A DNA stretch of 64,000 nt, from positions 1-64,000 of the forward strand of contig JBDNFI010000028.1 in the NCBI GenBank assembly GCA_041689935.1, written 5' to 3'. Positions 40,801 to 51,700 of this stretch are shown here, in pieces. Made by a program: the position numbers and the translations under genes. This DNA comes from CAXBDP01 sp041689935. GTDB lineage: Bacteria; Bacteroidota; Bacteroidia; Cytophagales; Cyclobacteriaceae. The notes under the pieces are model-generated. The model ran no database searches. It worked only from the letters and a program-made list of their open reading frames with translations, and was not told the DNA's origin. The stretch's first letter is position 1, and every line of letters begins with the position of its first letter.

Positions 40801-43800
40801 CATTGGCTTTATACTTCTGGCGTAGTACCTATAACTACTGGGTTCCCATCAGAAAAACGTGCGGTAGAATTAGGGTTAAAGACTCCTTCTTATAGAAGTC
40901 CAGATTCTGAGTTAATGGATATATTAACTAAAATAAACAAAGAGTCTACGCCGACAGCTGACTATGAAGCTTTTAAAAGATTCCAAAACCCAGCTATGCT
41001 TATGGAAGAGATCATTAGACAGCAGTCTACTTCTGGCGATGTTTACGGACCTGCCGGTGTATTAAGCGGTAAGGTAATTAATTTAACAGATCCAAGAAGA
41101 CTCCAATATATGGGTAATCCTGTTGGTGCCCTCAGGGGTATGAGCGCGGATGCAGCAGAAAGGTGGTCTTCGAATAAAAGTTCAACCAAAAGAATAGTTT
41201 CAGAAATCCCAACGAATAAGGGTTTTATTACTATTGGGTATCACTTACCTATAGATCCAACTGGGGTTAGCACAGAAGTAGAGCTTGAAAAATTTGCGAA
41301 GGATCACAGAGAAATACCCCAAATGCCATTAAGGTATTCATTCCCATTCTTTACCGATAGAGTAGCAGGGGCAATTCAGCTCGACTATGCATTCTATGCT
41401 CTTAGTTCGAGTAAGAAAGATGGCGTTAAAACATTAGCCGATGGTGATAAAGATGTAGAAAAATTAGGAGCAGATACCCTATACGTGAACCTATTAGATA
41501 CAGAAGCATCTCTAGTAAGCTCTTCTACCACTAGTGTCTCTGGTAATGCGGTAGGGGATGAATTTGTAATAGATTTAAGCGCGATTTCTTTTACTAGTCA
41601 AATTGACCCAATGACAACATTTGGCTCAACAAGTTTCATATTTAATATAGAAGGATCTGGAACAGAAGCTCAAAAATCTTTAGTAAGAGTGCCACTTCCT
41701 ATGACAACAAATATATTAAGAGATGTTACGAAACTTGAAGGCTCTTGGGAGTATGAATATATAGATCAAACTAAGTCGGGATCGTCAGAGCTTAGTTATA
41801 GGGATTGGGGGTCCCCAAAGACTGCTCTTGATGAACAGTTCTACATAGCTATGAGATGGCCATATAGGATTACTGAAGATGAAAAAGATCCAATATTCCA
41901 AAAATTTAAAGAAGAATACTTTCCGGATAGATCAGATGATCAATTCTATGGGACTCCAGCAGATTATAAAAATAGAAAAGTTCTTGTTTATAGTCCAATA
42001 ACTAGAACAGCAGTAATATGTAAGCCAGCATTCTTTCTTTGGGGAGAAGATAACGTAAATAGACTTTCGCATAATAACGATGCAATTAGAGATAATGAGG
42101 ATTTTATAAATTTTGATATCACCATGCCAGAGTCCACGCTTAGTGCAATTGTCTCTCCAGATGCAGCCTACTATCTAGGGACGATGCATCTTACCGAAAC
42201 CGAAAAAGCATATTTTGACCAGACTAGAGAGAGTAATCCCGCAGTATTAAAATTGGCTGCAGTTGGTTTAGCTCCAGCGCCACAACCAAGAGAATGCTAT
42301 TTTACATTTGTTGATGACTCAATACCTGTCGGAGTAGTGACGACTATAGTAAACCCAGCTGTAGATTTTGAATTAACCAATGAGGGTAAAACAAAAGATT
42401 TTTTTGGAGATAACCATAGGGTAATTGGATTTGGGAACTTTGCCGCTGGAGAATCGCAAAATAAATTATTAGCCCAACTTGCTACCGATGCAGCCGTTTT
42501 CAATCCAACTGGCTCAGCGGATGCCATGGAAGGTCAAATAGAATTATATAATGAAAGACCGTCAGCATTAAATACACAATTTGATGAGCTTGTACCAGTT
42601 GGCGGGATATCATTGCGCGGTCTGAATTCATTAGCTGAAGCTTCTGCAAGAGGCGGAAACATATTAGCTTCTAGCAGTACAACTAAAGATAGTTATTTTG
42701 ATTTGGTATTAAGCGAACAATATACTAGCGTAGGTAGACAACAATTATACGATATTCTAGATAGGGAATTAAAAACAACAGGTGATGAAGAGACTGGGAC
42801 GGGCAGACTAAGATTTACGCCAGTCTATGATCCTCTATCGGAACAATCTAGACAAGCGAGAGCTTTCTTTGACGAATCTTTTAGTGCAAATACCCATGTC
42901 ATAGCAGGTAATGGTAGAACACTTTCGCAGGCTAATGATATATGGGATCAATTTAGATTTGATTATCACGAGATGGAGTCTGTGAAGAAGATTTTTTTTG
43001 ATGCGTTTGGTTTAGATCCAGGGAGTGAAGAGAAGCTCCCAGATTTTCTTATTGAAATAATCAGAAATCCAAAAGCTACTACAGAAATATTTAAAGCCTT
43101 CTCAAGCGGCAATACTGATGCAGTAGACGAATTTACCCTACTGTTAGGTAGTGACTTCATTAACACTGCTAATGACCCTGCCCCTAGTTATAAAGGTATG
43201 GGTGCGGATGCAGCAGAGAGATGGGCTTCAAACTATAAAACTGGTGATTCTATTAAACAGGCTATTGAGTTTGCTAGAAAAAATTTAGTTGATGCCAGTT
43301 TAGATGATGGTGGTTTGATAAAATATTTTGACACTTTAGTTAGAACTAAATATAAAAGAATTGGTTTATTTCTTCAGTCACAATCAAATTTAAGCTTGAT
43401 AGCTGGCGCAGATATCAATGGTGGAATAATAAAAATAGGTGAGATAATCAAAGATTCATCTACCTCAAGACAGTTGTTCTTACTGATAGTTGGCATGTTC
43501 AGGCAAGCTATGTGGCAAGAAGCTTACCCGAGAGCATGGCTAGTGTTAAAGCCAAATAGGAAATATACGAGTAGAGATATGTGGGACTTCGGACCAGTAA
43601 ATAAAATCTTTGCTGCATTTATAGATCCTAATAGTAATTACTCTTCTGATAAGAAAAAATTTCTAAAACTGTTAGCAGACAATAAAGGCGAAGGAAATAG
43701 TGCCGGTAACATAGTTGGCGTACTTGGAAACAATATCGATAATTTTTGGGATAATAACATTGGTCCAATATTTACTGCATTAAGCGATGGTCTATCAGGT

Positions 43801-46230
43801 TTAATGCAAATGTTTAGAATGTCCATGCTTCAAATGGGCTACGGTTTGGGGCTAATAGATAATTTTGCTAAGCAGGCAAATATCATGAATAAAGCTTTGA
43901 ATGATTCTATCTATTATTCATTAGGTAGGCCGGGCTCTCTTCTAAGGGCAATAGATAACCCTTTCACTAGAGAATACGGAGAGCCAGTTGTAGAGATCCG
44001 TGAGCCATTCCAAAGAATTCACTATCTAAGTTCATTTAGTACAATACTTGCTAATAATATTAGAGAAACAACAGTCAATGTGGCTACTCAAGTAACCGCT
44101 GTTTCAGATGGCAAGTATCCAGTAACAGTTGCCCTAGATAAGAGCATCCCATCAGAAAGACAAATCGAGAAGACTGTTGAGACTGGCCTATATTATGATA
44201 ATATAGCTGGAGAAGGTTTATTCGGAATTGCCCAGCCATTATTCCATCCAATGGAATTTGCCAGAGGGGCGATTAAGTTATCTCAAGGTGCTCCAGATGA
44301 ATTAATGGCAAGAAGGGTCGCGCTTGCCCATCTCAAAGAGTCATTAAAAGATATCTATTCTGGAGAGCTATTAGTGTTGGGCAGCCCTGATATTAGACCT
44401 CATGATTTAGTATATTTGGCGGATGTTTACGAAAGAATGTATGGAATCTTTGAAGTTGAACAAGTCGTACACCATTTCACTCCGAATATGGGATTCATCA
44501 CATCAATAACACCCAACGCACTTGTTTCGGTAAATGATCCCGGTAGATGGTTTATGTCATCGTGGATACATTCTTGGTTATCAATACAAAACATTAGGAA
44601 TGATACGAGATCAATAATTAACTCAGTCCAAGCTGGTAATACCGGAGTCCTTTCTGGGGGCAATATTTCTATGTCTGGAATAAGCCAATTACTTAGAACT
44701 CAAATGTTAGGAGGTATACAGTTTACTCATGGCTCTAGTGCATTAATGAAAGATGTAATGTCTAATTTTGCAGCTGAGGGATTGACTGATGCTAAGGCGC
44801 AAATAGATTTGCAGGTACAACAACAGGCAGATATGGGAGGAAGCTTAACTGGTATAGCAGCTTCATATATAGCGGTCACTGGAACGGCGGCAATTGTAGG
44901 GGCACTACTTAGTCCAATTGCCCCAGTTGGCGCTGCAATAGGTGCTGCTGTTGCATCTACTGGATTCTGGAGTGGTTGGAAGTGGGTTAGGGACAATGTA
45001 TTAGATCAACATGGATGTTATATTTCTTACTTAAACAAAAACGGGCAACCCATGGATGCTGGATTAGCAATTAACCAGGGCATGGTTGTTGGTAGATATC
45101 ATACGAAGAGGTTACTACCTGGTATCTTGGGCGTAAAAACAAAAGTTACAACAGTTGACGGTAACGCATTTATACGTAACGACGACCTGCTAAAAAGTCT
45201 GGGTTGGAAAGAAAAAGAAATTACAGATTTAGTCAGATACGTCAGTTATGAAAACGCTCTTGTTAATTCGGAAGTGCTAAAATACTCTGGAACTGGTCCA
45301 GATAAAGCTGGCTTACATCAGTTCTTTAAAGTTATATGTAAATTAAATAGAATTATAGATGGAGATGAAATAGAAGTTATAGATCTGTTAAACCCATTGG
45401 GCACGCCGTTCAAGGTCAGGATGGAAGGAGTGATAGCTTCATCTCTTGGAGTGTTTGAAGCCTATACTAATACATCAATACAATCTGGTTATAAGACAGA
45501 CGCACCAACTACTTTAATTAATATTGATTCAAAGGGTGGGAAAACAGCTATGTTCTTATCTGAAAGATTAGCTAATAAACCATTTATAATTAGAGTATCC
45601 CCCAACGATCAGTCTTCAACGTCCACATATACAGATGATGATTTTTCTGCTGGTTCAAAAATAAATAATCCAAAAAGTTATTTTAAAGCTATAAATTATG
45701 GTGAAAATGAAAGAGAAAAAACATTAGGAACTATATTCTATAGATTACTTCAAGAAGATATAGATAAACAGGTTGCTGCTATGAGAGCATTTTTTGTAGA
45801 CAATAGCGGGAATAGTATAATAGTATTAAAGGAAAAGTTTATAAAAACTTTGGATCCAGATAATATATTCTATAAAAAATTTACCGAAATATATAATTCT
45901 ATCTATGCTTCAAATATGGAAAATTATTTTGAACTTTTAGGCTTGGAAGATCCACTATCAGGACTAACGGAACAATATATTAAATTATTTAATGACTTAA
46001 TTCATTTTCGAACGATAGAAGTACTATATTCTAAAGCTTCTGAATGGCCCTATATATCATGGGATGAATACTATGATGATGGTTTGCCAGCCACGCTAAA
46101 TTGGGAATTGGTAACAAATAATTTAGCTCAAGTTTATACGGTAGATCTGTTAAGGGCTAGGCCATCGCAAATAAGCGTAGACGATACTATAATTAGCCCA
46201 AAATATGTCCCTCAAACATCTGGGCTATAA
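34832..46230 (+). CDS. Giant baseplate hub-like protein (3798 aa), two +1 recoding sites
   Basis: Frames 34832-38197, 38202-39629 and 39634-46230 join through CGGA at 38198 and 39630; 11399 bases minus two gives 3799 codons. The second and third frames are coding right up to the CGG (QFNAYPDFPLEIRNK; SNPNSLHTLFNGIITEV). The joined text LKPGVRIHLRGGY-x-SNPN with FNGIITEVELG is a hub pattern, as in gpD/gp27-like proteins. Early beta modules (FHFRLGAANFYIPPIVIDV) recur later in the first frame. Gly/Ala-rich hydrophobic stretches lie near 1872-1918 and 3338-3380. Near 3500, RIIDGDEIEVIDLL and KVRMEGV resemble a thermonuclease fold. It is followed by the tail lysin, as expected of a hub. Whether it is cleaved after synthesis is unknown. 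Confidence 0.8.
38198..38201 (+). other. +1 recoding site G (TGG CGGA CAA)
   Basis: In-frame CGG at residue 1123; a TAA follows two codons later in the unshifted frame. Shifted, the text reads QFNAYPDFPLEIRNKEGE. Confidence 0.92.
39630..39633 (+). other. +1 recoding site H (TAT CGGA TCT)
   Basis: In-frame CGG at residue 1600; the unshifted frame meets TAA after one codon. The restored stretch GGY-x-SNPNSLHTLFNG is a recognisable hub pattern in which phage relatives, as far as I recall, often have Gly at x. Confidence 0.92.
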
Positions 46231-46239
46231 GGAGAAGTA

Positions 46240-49014
46240 ATGAGCGATTTTGGTTTTACTATTAACGATCTGGATAATTCTGAATCGATAACGAATAAGA
46301 TTGGTTCTGGGTATAACCCAGATGGAGCTGCGAGTCTAGTTACTTCTGCTTCTACCTCTAAGGAAAAATATGGTAATCAAACTTTAACATCAAGAAATTT
46401 AACCGATATAATGTCGGGTGGAGCACTTACTAGAAATCCTGCCGCTGTTATAGATTCATCTTCAAAATTTGTTCAATCATCTTTGCATTCGGTTTTAGCG
46501 ACTGGTGCACAAGCTGCCAGTAATGGTTCTTTTAAAATTTCAAACCCGGATTGGCAAGGCCCTAATTCAGGAGAGCCTGAGATCCTTGAAGGTAATGCAG
46601 CATATCTCAGAACAGTTGCTCAGTCACTTGTTGGCACTGGGCTAGCTCCAGGTCAAACAATGAATCCTCTTTTGGAATCTTTGAATGGAAGATTCCCACA
46701 AGATAATAAATCAAAAGTTGGAGATTCTCAAGGTGTTGTCTATACTCATAATAATATATCTTATAGAATAAATGGCGATACTCCTAGTTTAGGGGAAAGA
46801 GCAGTTGCTTTAGAAAGTATATTGACAAAAGACGAAATGGATATATACATAGAGAGGGGTACGATACTCAAAACTCGTATAGCAGAGCCAGCGTTAATTA
46901 TTGGATTTGGGTTTGATATTCCGGATAACTATTCTGGTTTTAGTTTCGTGCAAACAAAACCCTACAGCACAGATGGATTGATTGTAGATGAAAAGCTGAT
47001 AAGCGCTTCGAAAGAGAGAGCTTTTATCAGTGCCGCGTTAATAGAATGTTTATTAATGTTGACAGATGAAACTAAAGGAATATCTATTAATGGTAATTTT
47101 GCTCTTAGTGGATCCATTTTATCCGAAAATGACAAAAACAATCCAGGAAGTGGTATAGACAAAAATAATACAAATGCTATATCAGATCATGTTTTTGGTA
47201 GAGCATTTGATGTAACGACGGTAGGCGATTACTCTAATATTGGGAGAAGCACACTGACATATTCATCCGCACTTGCAGAATTTCTTCAAAGACTATCACT
47301 GATCCCAATGCCATTACTTCCAGACTTAGTTATAATCCATCCAGATGTAGCTAAAGAGTGGGCTATATCAGAAGGCTACGATTCTCTTAATACTCGTGTG
47401 ACAACTGAATTCCCAACCTTAAAACATATTAATTTTAATTATGGAAATGAGCATATTAATAATATACATATGAGTTTTAGCCCACAAAGAGGGGGAATAT
47501 ATATTGGTTCAAGTGGTTGGAAGGCCGCAGAAAAATCTGGCGAATCTGAAGATACTGGTAGTATAAATGATTATAGTGAGGCGGCAACAATAGCAAAACA
47601 AAAAGCTACTACGCTCTACAAGACTACTAGTACTGAATTCAGTAAGATGGAACTTTTTACCCTTCTCTCTGGAGAGGGACCATTCACGGATGAGTTGGCA
47701 GCAATATTCGTGGCAATATCTGGTAGAGAAGCTAACTCAAGACCCAATGCTTTTAACGGCGCTTGCTTTACTGGCACCAAGAAGAGTTGGGGGGGCGATG
47801 TATCAATAGGCATGTTCCAATTTAACCTTATTAGTTTAATAAATAAGACCACTAACGTATCTACTGGTGTCCCAATATACTGGGATGGTAGTATGGCAAA
47901 TCAAATGACGATTCCAGCTCATAAGCTGGCTTATACTGGTTCCGCCGGGGTGAAAGATCCTGAGAATTTATTAGATCCAAACGCTGTAGCGGCAAAACTA
48001 GTATCGTTGTATGATCCGGTAACTAAAAAATCAACTGCTCAGGCAACCACCGATGATAAGCTATGGTATCCGATTAATCAAATTTGGATGCTAGTCCAAA
48101 AGTTTAATAGCACAATGGCTAAAGCTGTAACCAGCAAGATAAATACCTCTGGTGGATTAAACCATTGGGGTGGCTATAACAATTCTGATGGGACTCCAAG
48201 ATCTGAATGTGGTTTTATCTTTAAGGTAAAATTTCAAGACGCCGTAGCTGTATATCTATCAACCGGGAAAGATATAGACATATTGGAAAAATGGGTTAGA
48301 GATAATCTACCCAATAATAACCAATTAACGAAAGATTATATAGAAGGATGGATGAATGGAGATGTCTACTATGACCATCCTAAAGATGGTTCCCTGCTTG
48401 ATCTAGTTAATAGTAAACCTATAGTGTATTCGCAATCCTCTGGACAAGAAACTGGTACAGGAAATACAGACGTTATCCCAACATTCAGTAAAACGCAAAT
48501 TCTTGAGGCTGCAAACTGGCTAAGGATTAATAGAATGCAGGAGTGGCTGAAGAGCGCTGATGGATTATGGCTTGCTGGTAATATCGGTTGTGATAGATTT
48601 GCGAGAGTTCTCTCAGCAGCTTTGGGTCTATTTGGTAATGCTCAGCCTACCTTGATCAGCTTGCCGTGGCCTTCAACAAATAATGAGGGAAATAAATCAG
48701 TATCAACACCACTGCTTAGCCAGTTTGCTTCGGCAGCAGTACACTATGCCGCACTGGTAGCCAAAACAGAAACTTTCTTCGGCCCTGATACAGATGATGG
48801 GGGAAACCCACCAGCTGGCTATGTAGTATTTTGGACTGGCGGAAGCGATGGGCTTGGTCATGATGGTATATCGATAGGTGGTGGAGAATATGTAGATCAA
48901 CACAACAATTCTGAGGCCCCAAGCCCAAGGCCTATTTTGCCTAATAGCGAGTTCAAAAATCCATGGCCAGGTAGTGAATATGTCTACGCAGGCGCATCCT
49001 CTGTCTGGCAATAG
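46240..49014 (+). CDS. Tail-associated lysin with three peptidoglycan-cleaving domains
   Basis: 924 residues with a clear AAGGAG ribosome binding site. Three enzyme-like regions follow a 240-residue N-terminus. (1) About 250-425: an M15-type peptidase pattern, SDHVFGRAFDV with H317 and D324, and later HINNIHMSF with H405 and H410 as zinc-ligand candidates. (2) About 475-690: a lytic-transglycosylase-like domain, AIFVAISGREANSRP with E497 as likely catalytic acid, and SIGMFQFNL. (3) About 755-924: a CHAP/NlpC-like domain with C784 (GNIGCDRFARV) and H874 (GLGHDGISIGG). Together these could cut peptide stems and glycan strands during penetration. Placement right after the hub and before the OB-fold protein agrees with a baseplate-borne lysin. 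Confidence 0.8.
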   Translation: MSDFGFTINDLDNSESITNKIGSGYNPDGAASLVTSASTSKEKYGNQTLTSRNLTDIMSGGALTRNPAAVIDSSSKFVQSSLHSVLATGAQAASNGSFKISNPDWQGPNSGEPEILEGNAAYLRTVAQSLVGTGLAPGQTMNPLLESLNGRFPQDNKSKVGDSQGVVYTHNNISYRINGDTPSLGERAVALESILTKDEMDIYIERGTILKTRIAEPALIIGFGFDIPDNYSGFSFVQTKPYSTDGLIVDEKLISASKERAFISAALIECLLMLTDETKGISINGNFALSGSILSENDKNNPGSGIDKNNTNAISDHVFGRAFDVTTVGDYSNIGRSTLTYSSALAEFLQRLSLIPMPLLPDLVIIHPDVAKEWAISEGYDSLNTRVTTEFPTLKHINFNYGNEHINNIHMSFSPQRGGIYIGSSGWKAAEKSGESEDTGSINDYSEAATIAKQKATTLYKTTSTEFSKMELFTLLSGEGPFTDELAAIFVAISGREANSRPNAFNGACFTGTKKSWGGDVSIGMFQFNLISLINKTTNVSTGVPIYWDGSMANQMTIPAHKLAYTGSAGVKDPENLLDPNAVAAKLVSLYDPVTKKSTAQATTDDKLWYPINQIWMLVQKFNSTMAKAVTSKINTSGGLNHWGGYNNSDGTPRSECGFIFKVKFQDAVAVYLSTGKDIDILEKWVRDNLPNNNQLTKDYIEGWMNGDVYYDHPKDGSLLDLVNSKPIVYSQSSGQETGTGNTDVIPTFSKTQILEAANWLRINRMQEWLKSADGLWLAGNIGCDRFARVLSAALGLFGNAQPTLISLPWPSTNNEGNKSVSTPLLSQFASAAVHYAALVAKTETFFGPDTDDGGNPPAGYVVFWTGGSDGLGHDGISIGGGEYVDQHNNSEAPSPRPILPNSEFKNPWPGSEYVYAGASSVWQ

Positions 49015-49025
49015 AAAGGGAATCC

Positions 49026-49388
49026 ATGAAACACTATCCAAAATTTGATGAAAAATTAAATTCACATATACTTGATAATCGATTGCAACAGTCTAAAACT
49101 AGACTAGGTACAGTCATGTCTTTCAAGAAAACAAACAATACAGTAGTGATAGTATTGGATGATAGAATGACTAATCAAATAGGAAATATTATCAGAGATG
49201 TACCATGTCCCTCAATACAGGGGATCCAGTCAGTAGCCCCTACTGCTGGCTCTAGATGCCTTGTAGGCTTTACTGACGGCAATGAGAGGTATCCGTATAT
49301 ACTTTCGTATATAGATGAAGCAAACCCCACAGGAAAACAAATGCCTAACTATTCCGTTAATACCGGGATACCTAAGTTCTTGGTGTAA
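49026..49388 (+). CDS. Baseplate hub OB-fold protein (gp5/gpV N-terminal-like)
   Basis: 120 residues. RLGTVMSFKKTNNTVVIVLD and later APTAGSRCLVGFTDGNERYP give the strand pattern of the OB-fold that opens T4 gp5 and P2 gpV. No lysozyme or beta-helix domain follows in the same chain, so the spike would come from another protein, possibly the next gene. Confidence 0.55.
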   Translation: MKHYPKFDEKLNSHILDNRLQQSKTRLGTVMSFKKTNNTVVIVLDDRMTNQIGNIIRDVPCPSIQGIQSVAPTAGSRCLVGFTDGNERYPYILSYIDEANPTGKQMPNYSVNTGIPKFLV

Positions 49389-49390
49389 AT

Positions 49391-50134
49391 ATGGCTAACA
49401 AAAATAGTGGCAGAAATTTAAATGAATCCTCTGTAGGTAAAACCGTTTCTGAAATTGATGAGATGGTAAGAAGAAAAACATTCTCTAATAGGGAAGTCGG
49501 CCTTAATCATCCTGATAGTAGTTCTTTTATAAGATTAACAGATTCTGGTGATATAGAAATTTTTGCCGCCCCAGGTGTTGGAATAGTCATAAATGGAGCA
49601 ACCAGAAGCATTTCTTTGTTCGCTGAAAACATCAAATTCTTCACTAAAGAAGATGGACTAAAATGGAATGGGATGGATTTCAACCATTCTGCCACCTCAT
49701 ATGCCGAGCCAGCATTGGTCAATTCTGATATTAAATCATATAATCCAGCTTATTTAAATTTAGATGATTATATTAATAATTTACAAAAGTTAGAAGAAGA
49801 AGAAACCCAACAAACCATTACTATTAGTGACGATCCTACTTATAATGTTACTACCGATAACTCAGTGGTTGATACTGGCAGGTTTGCGGAAGATAATGTC
49901 TATACCGGTTTCACTAAAGAGGAAATAAAATACATTCAGTCCTTTTGGGATTCAAACGGAGAAAATATTAAACTACATTTAAACAAAAATTTAGAAGAAT
50001 TTATTAATTTAATCAAAGATCAAAAAAGTAAGAACCCTAACTCAGGGAATACTCTTAGCGGTATATCTATTTATCTGAATACTATTTTTGAAATGTTAAA
50101 AGAATCTATGACATCCCAGGGTATAAAGGAGTAA
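49391..50134 (+). CDS. Baseplate protein with short beta-prism-like segment
   Basis: 247 residues. Residues about 38-98 (LNHPDSSSFIRLTDSGDIEI, then GVGIVINGATRSISLFAENI) are a repetitive beta pattern of the sort found in spike-like or needle proteins. The rest is acidic and helical (LQKLEEEETQQ; LEEFINLIKDQKSK). It starts two bases after the OB-fold gene and precedes the gp25-like gene, in a region that normally encodes the central spike. Exact role unproven. Confidence 0.5.
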   Translation: MANKNSGRNLNESSVGKTVSEIDEMVRRKTFSNREVGLNHPDSSSFIRLTDSGDIEIFAAPGVGIVINGATRSISLFAENIKFFTKEDGLKWNGMDFNHSATSYAEPALVNSDIKSYNPAYLNLDDYINNLQKLEEEETQQTITISDDPTYNVTTDNSVVDTGRFAEDNVYTGFTKEEIKYIQSFWDSNGENIKLHLNKNLEEFINLIKDQKSKNPNSGNTLSGISIYLNTIFEMLKESMTSQGIKE

Positions 50135-50135
50135 T

Positions 50136-50516
50136 GTGCCAGATTTTTATCTCACCTTAGATGGTGACCTACTTGTTACAGGCAATGGAGATATAGCCCT
50201 AGTCCAGGATCAATCCCAAAAGGATATTCAACATGCCTATATCAGGCTGATGACTGAGCCTGGTGACTTTTATATTTATCCACAGTTGGGCACACAATTA
50301 TCGATGCTTTATGGAATGCCCCAAAGCACTCAAACTGGCGAGTTTGGTAAAAGATTGATAAGAGCAGCTCTGGAGAGAGAGGGCGTATTCAGGAATAGAC
50401 AGATTACTATTGAGGCAGTGCCTACGTCTGCAGATTCTATTAGATTTGACATATACATGATAGGCGATTACAATGAGCCGACAGTTCTTTCCATAACGCA
50501 GGATCTAGGAGTATAA
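50136..50516 (+). CDS. Baseplate wedge protein, gp25/GpW-like
   Basis: 126 residues beginning with GTG; an overlapping ATG at 50134 is in another frame and soon meets a stop. The text DLLVTGNGDIALVQDQSQKD, IRLMTEPGDFYIYPQLGTQL and ALEREGVFRNRQITIEAVP is the gp25-like fold (lysozyme-like wedge protein found in T4, phage P2 gpW-type and contractile injection systems). It precedes the J-like wedge gene with a single base between, the usual partner order. Confidence 0.85.
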   Translation: MPDFYLTLDGDLLVTGNGDIALVQDQSQKDIQHAYIRLMTEPGDFYIYPQLGTQLSMLYGMPQSTQTGEFGKRLIRAALEREGVFRNRQITIEAVPTSADSIRFDIYMIGDYNEPTVLSITQDLGV

Positions 50517-50517
50517 T

Positions 50518-51687
50518 ATGGTAACTTTAAACTTAAAAACAAAAGAACAAATGCTTATCGCTACGTTAGATAGCTTACAGAAAACAGTAGGAATTACCTC
50601 TATATCTCCAGGATCAATCGCTAGAGCATTTGCAGAAGCAATCCATTCAGAAATTAATGATTTATACAATTCATTAAAGATAAGTATTGAGCAGTCAAAT
50701 TTGTCAACTGCTTCTGGGAACAATCTTGACATGATAGGTGCACTGTATAGCGTCCAAAGAAGAACGATATATACAGATTTGGCGGTAGAAAGGTCTACGG
50801 CTAATATAGAATTTTTCCTGAATACAACAAATGTGACAGATGTTATTATCCCATCGGGTACATTAGTTTACAATGACGTAACAACTTTCTCTACGATACA
50901 ATATGCCTATGAGGTAACTGGAGCTGTAGTAATCCCAGCAGGAAATACTAGAGCTTATGGAGCCGTAAAGGCAAAATTCTCCGATAACAATATAACTGCA
51001 GGAAGAAATACTCTAGTTAAACATAACTTTATTGGGCCTCCTGGTGTCGTAGTCTTTTGTAATAATCCAAAAGAAGTTTATAGTAGTTTAAATTCTGAAT
51101 CAGATGATAATTTTAGAAGAAGAATAATATCTTCAGTTAGAGGTTCCGCTTCTGGAACTGCAGAATCAATAAGATTTGCCGCACTAGGGGTAAAGGGCGT
51201 TAAAGATGCAAAGGTCAGGGATGCTTCCCATGGTATAGGTTCAGCAGAGTTAATAGTCGTACCTGAGACCCAATCAGGAATATCCACAATGAGCCAATTA
51301 GTTTATGCGTCAGTACAGACCATCAAACCAGTTGGTATAAATCTAAATATAAGAATAGCAACTAAAAAATTGATAGATGTTTCAGCATCATTAATTCTGA
51401 GAGAGGGTACATCAACTACTTTGGCAAGAGGTGTTGAAAATCAAGCTAGAATATTTCTCAACAGATACTTAAACTCTTTGTCTATAGGCGGTTCTGTGTC
51501 TATCTCTGAGATAGAAAGACAGATGAAAATGTCTTCTGAAGTTATTATATCGGTTATCGTTGACTCCATAAAAGTTGATAATAAAAATATCCCGAATAAA
51601 GATTATAGACTTTCTGATGATAAAAGTTACATGGCATCGGGCTCTCTTAGCCTATACTCTGTTATAATGGGAACATCAAATTATTAG
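50518..51687 (+). CDS. Baseplate J-like wedge protein
   Basis: 389 residues. SISPGSIARAFAEAIHSEIN and SGNNLDMIGALYSVQRR open it; GTLVYNDVTTFSTIQYAYEV, SESDDNFRRRI and TAESIRFAALGVKGVKDAKV are the hallmark central motifs of the P2 gpJ / T4 gp6 family, which forms the wedge ring. Overall length is normal for the family. Confidence 0.88.
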   Translation: MVTLNLKTKEQMLIATLDSLQKTVGITSISPGSIARAFAEAIHSEINDLYNSLKISIEQSNLSTASGNNLDMIGALYSVQRRTIYTDLAVERSTANIEFFLNTTNVTDVIIPSGTLVYNDVTTFSTIQYAYEVTGAVVIPAGNTRAYGAVKAKFSDNNITAGRNTLVKHNFIGPPGVVVFCNNPKEVYSSLNSESDDNFRRRIISSVRGSASGTAESIRFAALGVKGVKDAKVRDASHGIGSAELIVVPETQSGISTMSQLVYASVQTIKPVGINLNIRIATKKLIDVSASLILREGTSTTLARGVENQARIFLNRYLNSLSIGGSVSISEIERQMKMSSEVIISVIVDSIKVDNKNIPNKDYRLSDDKSYMASGSLSLYSVIMGTSNY

Positions 51688-51700
51688 AAGAGGTTTTCCC

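Noticed and set aside
50134..50160. ATG at 50134 as start of the gp25-like gene
   Set aside because: That frame stops after eight codons. The GTG at 50136 is in the correct frame.
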